64,000 bases of DNA. It comes from Polynucleobacter hallstattensis. GTDB lineage: Bacteria; Pseudomonadota; Gammaproteobacteria; Burkholderiales; Burkholderiaceae. Under the pieces are notes generated by a model. That model did not search any database, had not been told where the DNA came from, and worked only from the letters and a program-made list of their open reading frames with translations. Within the stretch, counting starts at the first letter, position 1, and each line of letters begins with the position of its first letter. Below are positions 10,534 to 21,805 of the stretch, piece by piece. The stretch lies in NCBI RefSeq assembly GCF_018881835.1, contig NZ_JACVPO010000001.1, positions 62,001 through 126,000 of the forward strand. Direction: 5' to 3'. Position numbers and translations under genes: made by a program.

Positions 10534-11061
10534 CTATTGCAAGGTGTTTTTGAAGGCGGGCATGATAGGCATTGCCAACACCTCAATCCCCTCATCGCGC
10601 AACGCCTCAGCTTCGTCAAGAGTGGTTTGACCACGAATACTGCGCTCGGGTGACTCTTTGTAATGAATCTTTCTAGCCTCTTCTGCAAAAGAGCTTCCCA
10701 CATCTTCAGATTTACCCATTAATTCGCGCATGCCCTTTAAAAAGGCTGCCTGTACCTGTGCCTCTAACTGAGAATGATCGTTACCAGTCAAAGCAAGGAC
10801 ATCACCACTCAATGTGCCGCTGACACCGGCATGATCAGTTTCGGCTGAGCTTGCGACGGTTAGTTCAGTTGAAGTCGGGGCCTCTTTACTAGACCCTGTT
10901 TTAGCAATATGTGGAGCCGATGGCATCCGCAAAATCTCTGTGCTATCGCAAATAGGGCACGCCAGCATTCCCTTGTCTTGCTGTGCAAGGCAATCCTCTT
11001 CGGAGGAAAACCATCCCTCAAAGCGATGAGACAGTGGACAAGCGAGGTTATAAACTTTCAT
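10534..11061 (-). CDS. DUF1178 family protein
   Basis: A 175-residue soluble protein whose start MKVYNLACPLSHRFEGWFSS, followed by CPIC about residue 36, is characteristic of DUF1178. The cysteines C8, C36 and C39 with a nearby histidine could bind a metal, but no function is known for the family. The middle (about 55-100) is low-complexity and Thr/Ser/Ala-rich, while the C-terminal part, with EEARKIHYKESPERSIRGQ, is the conserved block. It lies between the NUDIX gene and the amino acid importer, same strand. Confidence 0.85.
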   Translation of the reverse strand: MKVYNLACPLSHRFEGWFSSEEDCLAQQDKGMLACPICDSTEILRMPSAPHIAKTGSSKEAPTSTELTVASSAETDHAGVSGTLSGDVLALTGNDHSQLEAQVQAAFLKGMRELMGKSEDVGSSFAEEARKIHYKESPERSIRGQTTLDEAEALRDEGIEVLAMPIMPAFKNTLQ

Positions 11062-11121
11062 AAGACCTATATAGGGGCAAAAATACCAAATTCAATAGCC
11101 CTATTTTAAGGGATAGTTAGA

Positions 11122-11724
11122 TTAGCCCGAGATAGGCTTAGGACTCACTAAACCGCGACGATAGCGATCCAACCAATAGGTCGCAATCGTTGTTTTGACG
11201 TCCGTAATCTCACCCTGCTCTACCCAATCCAATAATTGCTCTAAAGGGGCAGCAAATACATCCAAAAACTCTTCATCATCCAAGTGGCTTTTGCCAGTGA
11301 CTAAACCTTCAGCGAGATAGATATCAATAAATTCCGTAGAATACGAAATCACCGGATGAATGCGGCGTATAAAGCTCCATTTACTTGCAGAGTAGCCAGT
11401 CTCCTCCTCAAGCTCTCGTTGAGCACAAAGCAATCGATCTTCACCGATTTCCAGCTTACCTGCAGGAATCTCAATACAGGCCTTTGCAATGGGGTAGCGA
11501 TATTGGCGCTCCATCAGTACCCTGCCATCATCTAGGATCGCCAAAATAGCGACTGCGCCTGGGTGAGTAAGATACTCGCGAACCGCCTGATTTCCATCTG
11601 GCAGACTAACTTGATCGCGCTTCATATTCAAAAAGATGCCGCCGTAAATATCCTCACCGGACAAGCGCTCTTCCCTTAAATGGGCATCACCAATGGGCAG
11701 GTCTTTAAATGATTTTTCAGTCAT
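11122..11724 (-). CDS. NUDIX hydrolase, ADP-ribose pyrophosphatase type
   Basis: About 200 residues with a full NUDIX box, GKLEIGEDRLLCAQRELEEE followed by TGY, which binds Mg and hydrolyses nucleoside diphosphates linked to another group. Overall layout resembles NudF-type ADP-ribose pyrophosphatases (QYRYP before the box, ISYSTEFIDIYLAEGL after it). The ATG at 11724 is preferred; the frame extends to a TTG at 11760 but this adds only a charged, poorly supported segment. It sits just downstream of the complex I operon terminator, on the same strand. Confidence 0.85.
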   Translation of the reverse strand: MTEKSFKDLPIGDAHLREERLSGEDIYGGIFLNMKRDQVSLPDGNQAVREYLTHPGAVAILAILDDGRVLMERQYRYPIAKACIEIPAGKLEIGEDRLLCAQRELEEETGYSASKWSFIRRIHPVISYSTEFIDIYLAEGLVTGKSHLDDEEFLDVFAAPLEQLLDWVEQGEITDVKTTIATYWLDRYRRGLVSPKPISG

Positions 11725-11774
11725 GGTGCGTCTTTCATTAATTGAACGTCCATCATACAAAATCTAGGTGACAG

Positions 11775-11804
11775 CAAAGAAAAAGGCTCCTATCAGGAGC
11801 CTTT
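11775..11804 (-). terminator. Intrinsic terminator at the end of the complex I operon
   Basis: A perfect 10-bp stem (AAAGGCTCCT / AGGAGCCTTT, three-base loop) lies 26 bases after the nuoN stop, and on the minus strand is followed by TTTTTCTTT. It separates the nuo operon from the NUDIX gene. Confidence 0.85.
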
Positions 11805-11829
11805 ATCGCTAGCTAAAGGATGATTTTGA

Positions 11830-13335
11830 TTAGGAGCCTAATAGGGTGCGGCGCATAGTATCTAAGCAAATAGCCATTAGGCTAGCTGGGAGGATTCCTA
11901 AGGCTAAAACCAATATTGCATTCAAGCTCAATAATCCACGAGCAAAGCCAGATCCAGAAATCTCACCAGCATGCTCTTCTTTTGGCTCATCAAAGTACAT
12001 CACCTTAACAACTCGCAAGTAATAGAAAGCACCAATCAAGGATGCGATCACCGCAATAACTGCCAAGAAGGTATGCTCACCATCAACCAAAGCTTCAAGT
12101 ACGCCAAGTTTGGCAGCAAAGCCTACTGTTGGCGGAATACCAGCTAAAGAGAACATCATTACCAAGCCAATGAAGGCAAACCAGGGGTGACGCTTATTTA
12201 AACCCTTGAGGTCGTCAATCGTTTCGCAATCATGACCTTTGCGTGACAACATCATGATGAGGCCGAAACTACCTAAGGTAGTCAATACATAGGTAATCAC
12301 ATAGAACATTGACGCGCTAAATGCATGATCATCAAAAACGGATAACATACCCAGCAACACAAAGCCCATTTGCGCAATCGCAGAATAAGCCAGCATCCGC
12401 TTGATATTGGTTTGCGCAATAGCGGTGACGTTTCCAACCACCAGGGATAGAACAGCAAGGATCACTAGCATTGGCTGCCAATCACCCATCAGTGGCAAAA
12501 GAGTATTTACTAAAAGTCTAAATAGCAGAGCAAAGGCAGCCAACTTGGGTGCAGCTGCAATCATTAAAGTTACTGCTGTCGGGGCGCCTTGGTACACATC
12601 AGGAACCCACATATGAAACGGCACAACCCCTAACTTAAAGGCCAAGCCAGAAACAATAAACACCAAGCCGAAGGCCATAACCAAATGATTGACGCGTGGA
12701 TCAGCTACGGTTCTAAAGATTTCAATTAAATCGAGCGAACCAGTTACGCCATACAACATAGACATGCCGTATAGCAAGAAACCAGAAGCTAGGGCTCCAA
12801 GAATGAAATACTTAATACCTGCTTCAACACTCTTCTCGCTACTATGGCGCATCGCAACCAAAGCATAAGTTGGCAAAGCCATCAGCTCAAGACCTAGATA
12901 AAGTGTGAGTAAGTTTGCACCGGAAATTAATACAAATTGACCTAATAATGCTAGCAAAACCAAAACAATAAAGTCAGGTCGGAACAATGCGCGATCAGTC
13001 AGATATTGCTTTGAATACACTAAGCTCATCAATACTGCAGCACAAGAACACGCTTTCAGGAGGTTTGAGATGGGGTCCGACTGAAATAAGCCGTTCATAG
13101 CTACGATGGATACATCCCCTATGCGAGCTATAAATGCAAAAATCAAATACACCAACAAGATGATGGTGAAAAAGTAAACAAAACCAACACCACGTGGCGT
13201 ATGGAATATATCCTGCTCCACTCCCGGGGTTGCTGGCTGACGCTCAGGTACATAAACACTCGCTACCAACAACAGGCAGGCGACTACCAGTAAAACAAGT
13301 TCTGGCAGGACGGCGTATAGGTCAAATGCTTGCAT
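11830..13335 (-). CDS. nuoN: NADH-quinone oxidoreductase subunit N
   Basis: A 501-residue antiporter-like membrane subunit of respiratory complex I with about fourteen helices. Conserved features include [29 protein letters not shown], carrying the conserved helix-5 glutamate and following lysines, and the later proton-channel lysines ([31 protein letters not shown]). It is the last gene of the nuo operon, ten bases after nuoM, and contributes one of the proton channels. Confidence 0.97.
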   Translation of the reverse strand: MQAFDLYAVLPELVLLVVACLLLVASVYVPERQPATPGVEQDIFHTPRGVGFVYFFTIILLVYLIFAFIARIGDVSIVAMNGLFQSDPISNLLKACSCAAVLMSLVYSKQYLTDRALFRPDFIVLVLLALLGQFVLISGANLLTLYLGLELMALPTYALVAMRHSSEKSVEAGIKYFILGALASGFLLYGMSMLYGVTGSLDLIEIFRTVADPRVNHLVMAFGLVFIVSGLAFKLGVVPFHMWVPDVYQGAPTAVTLMIAAAPKLAAFALLFRLLVNTLLPLMGDWQPMLVILAVLSLVVGNVTAIAQTNIKRMLAYSAIAQMGFVLLGMLSVFDDHAFSASMFYVITYVLTTLGSFGLIMMLSRKGHDCETIDDLKGLNKRHPWFAFIGLVMMFSLAGIPPTVGFAAKLGVLEALVDGEHTFLAVIAVIASLIGAFYYLRVVKVMYFDEPKEEHAGEISGSGFARGLLSLNAILVLALGILPASLMAICLDTMRRTLLGS

Positions 13336-13345
13336 TAGCTTTTAC

Positions 13346-14812
13346 TCAGAGTTTGCTAACAGCAACATGCTGCAGCAGATTAATCACAGCTGGATGAATG
13401 ATGTCGGTAAAAGGCTTTGGATAAACACCCATACCGATCACGCAGATAGATAGCACTGCCATCATGAAATACTCGCGCGCATTGAGGTCTTTTAATTCCT
13501 CAACATGCTGATTGGTAATCGCGCCGAAGAAAACACGCTTGACCATCCACAAGGAATAGGCAGCGCTCAAGATCAAAGCAGTTGCTGCCAAAATACCAAT
13601 CACAAAATCGTAATCCACGGCAGCCAGAATAACCATGAACTCACCTACGAATCCAGAGGTAGCAGGTAAGCCACAGTTCGCCATTGCCATCAACACTGCA
13701 AATGCTGTGAAGGCAGGCATACGGTGTACAACACCACCGTAATCCGCAATTTGACGGGTATGCATGCGGTCATACAAGACCCCAATCGAAAGGAACATGG
13801 CACCAGCAACAAAGCCATGAGAAATCATCTGCACAATACCGCCCTCAATACCCAAGGGGCTAAAGAGGAAAAATCCGAGAGTCACAAAACCCATATGCGC
13901 TACTGATGAATAGGCCACCAGTTTCTTCATATCCTTCTGAACCAGGGCTACTGCACCTACGTAGATCACAGCCACTAACGATAAGAAGATGATGAATGGG
14001 CCAAGGTACTGACTTGCATCTGGCGCAATTGGCAATGAGAAACGTAAGAAGCCATAAGCACCTAGTTTCAACATGATCGCAGCCAATACAACAGATCCGC
14101 CAGTTGGCGCCTCAACGTGAACGTCTGGCAACCAAGTATGTAAGGGCCACATCGGAACCTTCACAGCAAAAGCCATGAAGAAAGCAAAAAACAGTAGGAT
14201 TTGCTCAACGATATCTAGACGTGCATTATGCCAAGCCAAGATATCAAAAGTATTGGTAGCGTTATACAAGTACAACATGGCAATCAAGGTCAGCAATGAG
14301 CCAAGCAAGGTATATAAGAAGAACTTAAATGCAGCATAGATTCGGTTGTGACCACCCCAAACACCGATGATGATGTACATCGGAATGAGAGTTGCCTCAA
14401 AGAATACATAAAACAGCAAAGCATCCAAAGCAGCAAACACACCAATCATTAACCCAGAAAGGATCAAGAAAGAAGCCATGTATTGCGAAACCTTCTTGTC
14501 AATAACTTCCCAAGCAGCGATCACTACGAGGATGTTGATAAAAGCAGTCAAAACAATAAACCAAACTGATATTCCGTCGATACCCAAGTGGTAGTTAATG
14601 TCGTAGCGCGGAATCCAACTCATCTTTTCAACAAATTGCATGCCAGGATTGGCAATATCAAATTGCATCACTAAAGGCAGAGTAGCAATAAAGCCAAGAA
14701 CAGAGCCTACGAGAGCCAACCAGCGAACACTAGCAGTCGACTTCTCCGAACCGAAGAACAAAATAATGATGCCGAAGAAAATCGGGATCCAGATAGCGAA
14801 AGAAAGAATCAT
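13346..14812 (-). CDS. nuoM: NADH-quinone oxidoreductase subunit M
   Basis: A 488-residue antiporter-like membrane subunit of complex I. The conserved FFEATLIPMYIIIGVWGG segment has the key glutamate, and HTWLPDVHVEAPTGGSVVLAAIMLKLGAYG plus KKLVAYSSVAHMG carry the central lysines of the proton path. It follows nuoL with a 24-base gap and precedes nuoN. Length and motifs are normal. Confidence 0.97.
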   Translation of the reverse strand: MILSFAIWIPIFFGIIILFFGSEKSTASVRWLALVGSVLGFIATLPLVMQFDIANPGMQFVEKMSWIPRYDINYHLGIDGISVWFIVLTAFINILVVIAAWEVIDKKVSQYMASFLILSGLMIGVFAALDALLFYVFFEATLIPMYIIIGVWGGHNRIYAAFKFFLYTLLGSLLTLIAMLYLYNATNTFDILAWHNARLDIVEQILLFFAFFMAFAVKVPMWPLHTWLPDVHVEAPTGGSVVLAAIMLKLGAYGFLRFSLPIAPDASQYLGPFIIFLSLVAVIYVGAVALVQKDMKKLVAYSSVAHMGFVTLGFFLFSPLGIEGGIVQMISHGFVAGAMFLSIGVLYDRMHTRQIADYGGVVHRMPAFTAFAVLMAMANCGLPATSGFVGEFMVILAAVDYDFVIGILAATALILSAAYSLWMVKRVFFGAITNQHVEELKDLNAREYFMMAVLSICVIGMGVYPKPFTDIIHPAVINLLQHVAVSKL

Positions 14813-14836
14813 GATGGCTACTTAAGTAACAAAGGC

Positions 14837-16897
14837 CTAGCGAACAAAAGGCAGGTAAGCGTATAAAACCCAAGCCAACAATACCGCCAAGCCCGCAATC
14901 ATTGCGAAGGCATAGTGATAGAGATAACCGGATTGCAAATGGCGAATCGCTGCAGAAAAGCGCCCTACTGCATGCGCACTACCGTTGACTAAGAAGCCGT
15001 CAATAGCCTGTTGATCACCGCGATGCCACAAAACACCACCGACCCAAAGCAAACCTTTGGCGAATACTGCTTGGTTTAGATCGTCGAGATAGTACTTGTT
15101 GTCCATCAACTTCTTAATCGGTGCAAATGCTTGAGCGACTACACCAGGTAACTTTGGAGCCCAGAGGTAGCCAATCGCCGCTGTTAACACGCCTAGAACA
15201 ACTAATAGCAACACTGGGGAAGTCAATGAATGCATTGCCATCGCAACCGGACCATGGAACTCTTCAGCAATTTTTTTCATGGCAGGATGCTTGCCAATAT
15301 CCACAAATATGGAATCGCCGAAGAAAGTGCCAAACAATAAAGGCGTAATTGTGTAATAACCAATAATTACCGAAGGAATCGCTAGCAGAACCAAAGGCAA
15401 GGTCACAACAAAGGGTGACTCATGTGGTTTTTGACCAGGAGCCAAACCATGATGGGCATGGTTGTCACCCTGCTCTGCATGATCATGGTGGTGATCATGC
15501 GCATGAGCATCTTCATGTCCCCAACGGGCTTTACCGTGGAATACATAGAAGTACAAACGGAATGAGTACAGGGCCGTTACAAAGACGCTGGCCATCACTG
15601 CGAAGTAAGCAAAACCAGAACCAGGAATATGGCTAGCTGCTACCGCTTCAATGATGGAGTCTTTTGAATAGAAGCCCGAGAAGAATGGTGTACCGATTAA
15701 TGCCAAGTTACCCAATAACATCATGAGGCAAGTGATTGGCATGTACTTCCAAAGACCGCCCATCTTGCGCATATCTTGTTCGTGATGCATGCCTAGAATC
15801 ACGCTACCCGCAGCAAGGAACAACAGTGCCTTGAAGAATGCATGTGTCATCAGATGGAAGATTGCGATTGGATAAGCAGATACACCTAGCGCGACAGTCA
15901 TGTAGCCCAACTGAGAGAGGGTGGAATAAGCCACCACACGCTTGATATCGGTTTGGACTATGCCTAAGAATCCCATAAATAGCGCAGTAATCGAACCAAT
16001 CACTAAGATGAAGCTCAATGCTGCATCAGATAACTCAAATAGAGGTGACATGCGTGACACCATGAAGATACCGGCAGTCACCATAGTTGCAGCATGAATC
16101 AATGCAGAAATTGGAGTTGGGCCTTCCATGGAGTCTGGTAGCCAAACATGCAATGGGAATTGGGCTGATTTACCCATCGCGCCAATGAAGAGGCAGATAC
16201 AGGCTACGGTTACCAAATTCCAACCAGTGCCTGGCAATGTTTGTGCAGCCAAAGCGGTGTTCTGAGCAAAGATGACGTCGTAGTTCATGGAGCCAGTGCT
16301 AGCCAATAACAAGCCAATACCGAGAATGAAACCAAAGTCACCAACACGGTTGACCAAGAAAGCTTTCATATTGGCAAATACCGCAGATTGACGCTCATAG
16401 TAAAAGCCAATCAACAAATAAGAAACTACACCTACCGCTTCCCAACCGAAGAAGAGTTGCAAGAGATTGTTACTCATTACCAACATCAACATGGCGAAGG
16501 TAAAGAGTGAGATGTAGGAGAAGAAGCGGTTATAGCCCTCCTCGCCTTTCATATAACCAATGGTGTAGATGTGAACCATTAAAGAGACAAAGGTCACTAC
16601 ACACATCATGGTGGCAGTGAGTGGATCAATCAAGAATCCAATATCTAGATTGAGCTCTCCCAATTGCATCCAGCGATACACGGTACCGTTGAAATAGAAG
16701 CCATCCATGACTTGTACAAGTACAAAACAAGACAGAACGAAAGCAATCATCACACCCAAGATGGTTACGAACTGGCAGGCACCGTTGCCGATGCGGTTGC
16801 CACCTAATTTAGTACCGAATAATCCGGCAATTGCTGAGCCAAATAATGGCGCGAGCGGAATTGCACAGAGAACGGGAAGAGTTAAGGTCAATTGCAT
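14837..16897 (-). CDS. nuoL: NADH-quinone oxidoreductase subunit L
   Basis: The largest antiporter-like subunit of complex I, 686 residues, with the long lateral helix near its C-terminus. FFGWEAVGVVSYLLIGFYY, HVWLPDSMEGPTPISALIHAATMV and the KRVVAYSTLSQLGYM helix show the expected proton-channel residues. An unusual feature is a strongly histidine- and aspartate-rich loop at about residues 460-483 (10 His in 24 residues), between two transmembrane segments; such loops in other proteins bind metals, but here it may simply be a variable extramembrane loop. Confidence 0.97.
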   Translation of the reverse strand: MQLTLTLPVLCAIPLAPLFGSAIAGLFGTKLGGNRIGNGACQFVTILGVMIAFVLSCFVLVQVMDGFYFNGTVYRWMQLGELNLDIGFLIDPLTATMMCVVTFVSLMVHIYTIGYMKGEEGYNRFFSYISLFTFAMLMLVMSNNLLQLFFGWEAVGVVSYLLIGFYYERQSAVFANMKAFLVNRVGDFGFILGIGLLLASTGSMNYDVIFAQNTALAAQTLPGTGWNLVTVACICLFIGAMGKSAQFPLHVWLPDSMEGPTPISALIHAATMVTAGIFMVSRMSPLFELSDAALSFILVIGSITALFMGFLGIVQTDIKRVVAYSTLSQLGYMTVALGVSAYPIAIFHLMTHAFFKALLFLAAGSVILGMHHEQDMRKMGGLWKYMPITCLMMLLGNLALIGTPFFSGFYSKDSIIEAVAASHIPGSGFAYFAVMASVFVTALYSFRLYFYVFHGKARWGHEDAHAHDHHHDHAEQGDNHAHHGLAPGQKPHESPFVVTLPLVLLAIPSVIIGYYTITPLLFGTFFGDSIFVDIGKHPAMKKIAEEFHGPVAMAMHSLTSPVLLLVVLGVLTAAIGYLWAPKLPGVVAQAFAPIKKLMDNKYYLDDLNQAVFAKGLLWVGGVLWHRGDQQAIDGFLVNGSAHAVGRFSAAIRHLQSGYLYHYAFAMIAGLAVLLAWVLYAYLPFVR

Positions 16898-16899
16898 GA

Positions 16900-17208
16900 C
16901 TAGCCTTTTAGGTGGTCAAGGTCTTCAGCATTGATGGTGTCTACCTTGCGGAAAAGAACAACCAAAATTGCCAAACCGATTGCTGCCTCAGCAGCAGCCA
17001 CAGTCAAAATAAAGAATACGAATACTTGACCAGCCATATCCCCCAAATAATGAGAGAAGGCTATAAAGTTCATGTTCACCGAGAGGAGCATCAATTCAAT
17101 TGCCATTAAAAGCACGATGATGTTCTTGCGGTTTAAGAAAATGCCAATCACGCTAGTCGCGAATAAGATTGCGCCAAGCACTAAATAGTGAGCCAGGGTG
17201 ATAGTCAT
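16900..17208 (-). CDS. nuoK: NADH-quinone oxidoreductase subunit K
   Basis: A 102-residue, three-helix subunit of complex I. Both conserved membrane glutamates are present, in [12 protein letters not shown] (first) and in the [14 protein letters not shown] helix (second); both belong to the E-channel that links quinone reduction to proton pumping. It overlaps the end of nuoJ by four bases (ATGA), implying coupled translation, and precedes nuoL by two bases. Confidence 0.97.
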   Translation of the reverse strand: MTITLAHYLVLGAILFATSVIGIFLNRKNIIVLLMAIELMLLSVNMNFIAFSHYLGDMAGQVFVFFILTVAAAEAAIGLAILVVLFRKVDTINAEDLDHLKG

Positions 17209-17852
17209 TTCTTCTCCCCACGGACATCTTGCTTTGCATTCATATCAGAATCCATCTTGACAATGCGCATACGGTCGGCAGAGTTCACACTCACCTGCTC
17301 ATGAATATTTTGGGCTTTAGAATCCTTACGATTGCGTAAGGTCAATGCGACAGCAGCAATGATGGCTACTAACAGAATGACGCCAGCAACCTCGAAGGCA
17401 TAAACATAGTCAACGAAGATCAACATGCCTAAAGCCTGTGTATTGCTTGTGGCCATTTCTTCAAGCATTGGCTGCACTGGAGTACTGGTACCGATAAAAC
17501 TACGAATCAAGACGATAGATAACTCTAATACGATAACGGCACCCATCAAGAAAGCTACGGGAAGGAACTTCTTGAAATCGCGACGTAAATGCTCAAGATC
17601 CAAATCCAACATCATGACCACGAACAGAAAGAGCACCATCACAGCGCCAACATAAACCAGAATTAAGGCTAAGCTGAGGAACTCCGCTTTTAGCAACATC
17701 CACAGACCAGAAGCGCAGAAGAAAGCGAGAACCAAAAAGAGTGCAGCATGCACTGGATTGCGCGCAGTAATCACGCGCAACGCTGAAAGCACCAAAAGGC
17801 CAGCAAATGCGTAGAAGAATCCTGCAAATAATATAGAAGTATCGAATGTCAT
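17205..17852 (-). CDS. nuoJ: NADH-quinone oxidoreductase subunit J
   Basis: A 215-residue membrane subunit with five helices in the first 165 residues; the third helix [17 protein letters not shown] holds the conserved [15 protein letters not shown] motif near the E-channel and its pi-bulge. A hydrophilic tail of about 45 residues follows, rich in Lys, Asp and Asn. It overlaps nuoK by four bases. Confidence 0.97.
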   Translation of the reverse strand: MTFDTSILFAGFFYAFAGLLVLSALRVITARNPVHAALFLVLAFFCASGLWMLLKAEFLSLALILVYVGAVMVLFLFVVMMLDLDLEHLRRDFKKFLPVAFLMGAVIVLELSIVLIRSFIGTSTPVQPMLEEMATSNTQALGMLIFVDYVYAFEVAGVILLVAIIAAVALTLRNRKDSKAQNIHEQVSVNSADRMRIVKMDSDMNAKQDVRGEKK

Positions 17853-17873
17853 ATGTTCTTGTGCTCGACTCGA

Positions 17874-18365
17874 TTAACGGTAAGGCGCATCAGCTGCGCG
17901 GTTAGCGGCAATATCTTTTTCATACTTATCGCCTACTGCTAAGAGCATGTCTTTAGTGAAATATAAGTCGCCGCGTTTCTCGCCGAAATACTCAAAAATA
18001 TTTGTCTCAACAATAGCGTCAACCGGACAGGCTTCCTCACAGAAACCGCAGAAAATACACTTGGTTAAGTCAATGTCATAACGACTAGTACGCCGCGTAC
18101 CGTCGTCGCGCTCAGCTGTTTCGATCGTGATTGCGTAAGCAGGACAAACGGCTTCACATAGTTTGCAACCAATACAACGCTCTTCACCATTCTCATAACG
18201 GCGTAAGGCATGTAAACCACGAAAACGAACGGATTGAGGCGTCTTCTCTTCAGGGTATTGAATCGTAATTTTTGGCTTAAAAAGATAGCGGCCGGTAATT
18301 GACATACCGACCAAAATATCTTTTAGCATCAAGCTATCGAGGAATTGGGAAATTTTCTTAAACAT
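17874..18365 (-). CDS. nuoI: NADH-quinone oxidoreductase subunit I
   Basis: A 163-residue ferredoxin-type subunit of the peripheral arm. Two [4Fe-4S] motifs are complete: [15 protein letters not shown] and [15 protein letters not shown] (clusters N6a and N6b), passing electrons from NuoG toward NuoB. It lies between nuoH and nuoJ, as in other proteobacteria. Confidence 0.97.
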   Translation of the reverse strand: MFKKISQFLDSLMLKDILVGMSITGRYLFKPKITIQYPEEKTPQSVRFRGLHALRRYENGEERCIGCKLCEAVCPAYAITIETAERDDGTRRTSRYDIDLTKCIFCGFCEEACPVDAIVETNIFEYFGEKRGDLYFTKDMLLAVGDKYEKDIAANRAADAPYR

Positions 18366-18376
18366 GATTGATCAAC

Positions 18377-19450
18377 TTATTTCCAAATATTCAATGGAGA
18401 CACAACCCATGCGCCAACGACAACTACCCAGAATACGGAGATGGGAATAAAGATCTTCCAACCCAAACGCATAATCTGGTCATAGCGATAGCGTGGCAAT
18501 GTAGCGCGCAACCAGATGACGCAAGATAAGAGGAAGAAGGTTTTTGCAAACAGCCAGAAGAAGCCTGGGATATCGCGAAGGATTGGTAAATCTACAATTG
18601 GCAACCAGCCACCCAAGAACAAAGTGGAAGCTAGAGCGGCGATCAAAATCATATTGGCGTATTCAGCCAAGAAGAACATTGCAAACGCCATACCGGAGTA
18701 CTCAACCATGTGACCCGCAACAATCTCAGACTCACCTTCAACCACATCAAATGGATGACGGTTAGTTTCAGCAACGCCAGAGATGAAGTAAATCACGAAC
18801 ATTGGCAGCAATGGCAACCAGTTCCAAGAAAGGAAGTTCAAGCCCATGCCAGCGAAATAGCCCTGCTCTTGTGAAGCAACAATCGCGCTTAAGTTCAAAG
18901 AGCCAGAAGTCAACAAGACAGTAACTAAAGCAAAGCCCATAGCGATTTCATAAGAAATCATTTGGGCTGAGGCACGCATGGCGCCAAGGAATGGATACTT
19001 GGAGTTAGATGACCAACCCGCCAAGATCACACCATAAACACCAATGGATGAAATTGCCATAACGTATAGCAACCCTGCATTCACATCAGCCAAGACCATT
19101 TTGGCCTGAAAAGGGATCACAGCCCAAGCAGCAAACGCAGGCATGATCACCATGACTGGTGCAATGAAATACAGAACCTTACTGGCTTGCGTTGGAGAAA
19201 TGATCTCCTTCATTAACAACTTCAAGGCATCGGCAATCGGTTGCAGCAATCCTAATGGACCAACGCGATTTGGCCCAAGACGGATATGCATCCAACCAAT
19301 CAGCTTACGCTCCCAAAGAGTCATATAAGCAACAGCAGCAAACATCGGCAATACGATGATCACGATACGCACCAAAGCCCAAACGAGCGGCCATAGTGAA
19401 CCAAAGATCGCTTCGCCTTGGGTGGTAACGAGGTTCAAGAAATTATCCAT
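18377..19450 (-). CDS. nuoH: NADH-quinone oxidoreductase subunit H
   Basis: A 357-residue membrane subunit with eight helices that forms the quinone-binding channel with NuoB and Nuo[21 protein letters not shown] (around residues 46-65) and [21 protein letters not shown] are the classic conserved cytoplasmic loops of this family. Starts nine bases after nuoG. Confidence 0.97.
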   Translation of the reverse strand: MDNFLNLVTTQGEAIFGSLWPLVWALVRIVIIVLPMFAAVAYMTLWERKLIGWMHIRLGPNRVGPLGLLQPIADALKLLMKEIISPTQASKVLYFIAPVMVIMPAFAAWAVIPFQAKMVLADVNAGLLYVMAISSIGVYGVILAGWSSNSKYPFLGAMRASAQMISYEIAMGFALVTVLLTSGSLNLSAIVASQEQGYFAGMGLNFLSWNWLPLLPMFVIYFISGVAETNRHPFDVVEGESEIVAGHMVEYSGMAFAMFFLAEYANMILIAALASTLFLGGWLPIVDLPILRDIPGFFWLFAKTFFLLSCVIWLRATLPRYRYDQIMRLGWKIFIPISVFWVVVVGAWVVSPLNIWK

Positions 19451-19458
19451 CTCGTCCC

Positions 19459-21801
19459 TTATGCCTTACTAACTGTTACAGGACCAAACATCGATCCCAA
19501 TTGAGCGCTGGCCACAGTGCCCGCAGAAATTCTGACAGTGCCCTGGGCTAAGTTCGCTTCCAATGTCACTGGTAGGTTTACCGATTGAGTGCCTTGAGTC
19601 ACTCGCACAGCATCACCCTCTTTTAAGCCCAACTCATTAAAGAGTGCTTTACCCAAGCCAACTTGATTGCCACGTTTTGCATCACGCGTTAACTGCAATG
19701 CGGATGCACGACGTACGATTTGATCGCCGGCATAAATTCCCACATCGGATAAGCGCTCTAAACCTGCTGATGGAGTTGCGTGGCCATTAGACAAACCAGT
19801 GGCTGCCGATTGATTATTGAGCTTAGTACAGTAGTTTTCACCCAGCGCCTCGCCCAATACCTCTTCAGGCATGTTGTAGAGGAAACCATCTAAATTCAAT
19901 AAGCCGCCAAGAACACGCAAAACCTTCCACGCTGGACGAGAATCGCCTAAAGGTTTTACAGCAGGCTGAATGGTTTGAGTGCGAGCTTCTGCATTGACAA
20001 AAGTAGATACTGTCTCTGTAAATGTGGAGATCGGCAGAATGACATCAGCCACTTCTAAAAGATCGGCACTCTTATAGGCACTTAGAGCAATCACTGTATT
20101 GGCTTTAGCCAATGCAGCACGTGCTTGCGCAGGATTTGGTAAATCAGCATCGGGCTCAATATTCATCAAGATCACAGCACGACGCTCACCAGACAAGACT
20201 GATTCAACGCCAGCGCCGTTGGCGTTTACCAAGCTAGCACCTACAGCGTTGCCCCCAACCGGCAAGAAACCTAAAGTGGCGCCAGTTTGATCAGCAATGA
20301 ATTGCGCTAATACATGCAAATCAGAAGCTTGTGGATGAGCGATTGCTGCAGAGCCCAGCAATACTAAAGTGGATGTGCCAGAAAGCAAGCTATCCGCAAT
20401 CTTTTGCGCAGAAGCAGACACTGGTAAGTTGGGGGTTCCCGTTGGGACAGAAACGGATTTAGCTTTGGCTACTGCCAATGCAATTTCACTTAATGTATTG
20501 ATCCATGCACTTGGGGTTGCGGCAATAGCAGTAGCAGGAATCAACCAGTCATCGCCACCTGCATCTATACGTGAAACTTGCAAACTACGTTTAGCCGCCG
20601 TACGTAAACGTGCAGCAATTAATGGCTGCTCCTTACGCAAGAAGCTACCGATTACTAAAACACGATCTAACTCACTTAATTTGCTAATCGGCATGCCCAA
20701 CCATGGGGCAGAGGCGGAACCCTTTACATCAACTTGACGTAAGCGAGTCTCAACTTGATTGGAGCCTAAACTACGAATCATCTTCTGCAAGAGGTATAAC
20801 TCTTCAGTGCTAGAGATTGGATGCGCTAAAGCTGCAACTGCTTCAGGACCACTCTCAGAGGAAATGGTTTTGAGTGAGTGGGCTACGTAATCCATTGCAG
20901 ATTGCCAATCAGTCTCAAGCCACTGACCACCCTGCTTCACCATGGGTGTAGTGATGCGATCTGCGCTATTTAAACCTTCGTAAGCAAAGCGATCACGGTC
21001 GCTAATCCAGCATTCGTTAATTGCATCATTCTCTAAGGCAACGACACGCATGACTTTGTTAGCCTTTGTTTGAATGGTGGTATTTGCACCCAAACTGTCA
21101 TGCGGACTTACTGAGCGCTTGCGACCCAATTCCCAAGTACGTGCAGCGTAACGGAATGGCTTGCTGGTTAAAGCGCCAACAGGACAAATATCAATCATGT
21201 TTCCAGATAACTCTGAATCAATGGTTTGACCTGCAAAAGTCGTGATTTCAGAATGCTCACCGCGGTTGACCATACCCAATTCCATCACGCCAGCAACTTC
21301 TTGACCAAAGCGTACGCAGCGGGTGCAGTGAATACAACGGGTCATCTCTTGCATGGAGATGAGTGGGCCTACATTCTTATGAAATACAACACGCTTCTCT
21401 TCTTCGTAGCGTGAATTCGACTTACCGTAACCAACCGCTAAATCTTGTAACTGGCACTCGCCACCTTGATCGCAAATTGGGCAATCCAAAGGATGGTTAA
21501 TGAGCAGGAATTCCATCACTGAGCGCTGCGCTTCAACTGCTTTAGCTGAGTGCGTAAATACCTTCATCCCTTGCGTCACTGGTGTTGCGCACGCTGGCAA
21601 TGCTTTTGGTGCTTTCTCTACCTCTACCAAACACATACGGCAGTTAGCAGCGATAGATAATTTCTTGTGATAGCAGAAATGCGGGATATATGTATCAAGC
21701 TTATTCGCGGCGTGCATCACCATCGAACCTTGCGGAACCTCTACCAACTTACCATCTAATTCGATTTCAACCATGCTCACTTTAAGATGTCCCGTGCTCA
21801 A
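19459..21801 (-). CDS. nuoG: NADH-quinone oxidoreductase subunit G
   Basis: A 780-residue iron-sulfur subunit of the peripheral arm. The N-terminal 2Fe-2S domain has CRMCLVEVE, then [14 protein letters not shown] with a His/Cys-bound [4Fe-4S] site, and [16 protein letters not shown] with a further [4Fe-4S] site. The C-terminal two thirds resembles the molybdopterin oxidoreductase fold (residues 220-690) but without cofactor. The [10 protein letters not shown] end is normal. Placed between nuoF (4-base gap) and nuoH. Confidence 0.97.
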   Translation of the reverse strand: MSTGHLKVSMVEIELDGKLVEVPQGSMVMHAANKLDTYIPHFCYHKKLSIAANCRMCLVEVEKAPKALPACATPVTQGMKVFTHSAKAVEAQRSVMEFLLINHPLDCPICDQGGECQLQDLAVGYGKSNSRYEEEKRVVFHKNVGPLISMQEMTRCIHCTRCVRFGQEVAGVMELGMVNRGEHSEITTFAGQTIDSELSGNMIDICPVGALTSKPFRYAARTWELGRKRSVSPHDSLGANTTIQTKANKVMRVVALENDAINECWISDRDRFAYEGLNSADRITTPMVKQGGQWLETDWQSAMDYVAHSLKTISSESGPEAVAALAHPISSTEELYLLQKMIRSLGSNQVETRLRQVDVKGSASAPWLGMPISKLSELDRVLVIGSFLRKEQPLIAARLRTAAKRSLQVSRIDAGGDDWLIPATAIAATPSAWINTLSEIALAVAKAKSVSVPTGTPNLPVSASAQKIADSLLSGTSTLVLLGSAAIAHPQASDLHVLAQFIADQTGATLGFLPVGGNAVGASLVNANGAGVESVLSGERRAVILMNIEPDADLPNPAQARAALAKANTVIALSAYKSADLLEVADVILPISTFTETVSTFVNAEARTQTIQPAVKPLGDSRPAWKVLRVLGGLLNLDGFLYNMPEEVLGEALGENYCTKLNNQSAATGLSNGHATPSAGLERLSDVGIYAGDQIVRRASALQLTRDAKRGNQVGLGKALFNELGLKEGDAVRVTQGTQSVNLPVTLEANLAQGTVRISAGTVASAQLGSMFGPVTVSKA

Positions 21802-21805
21802 TGTC

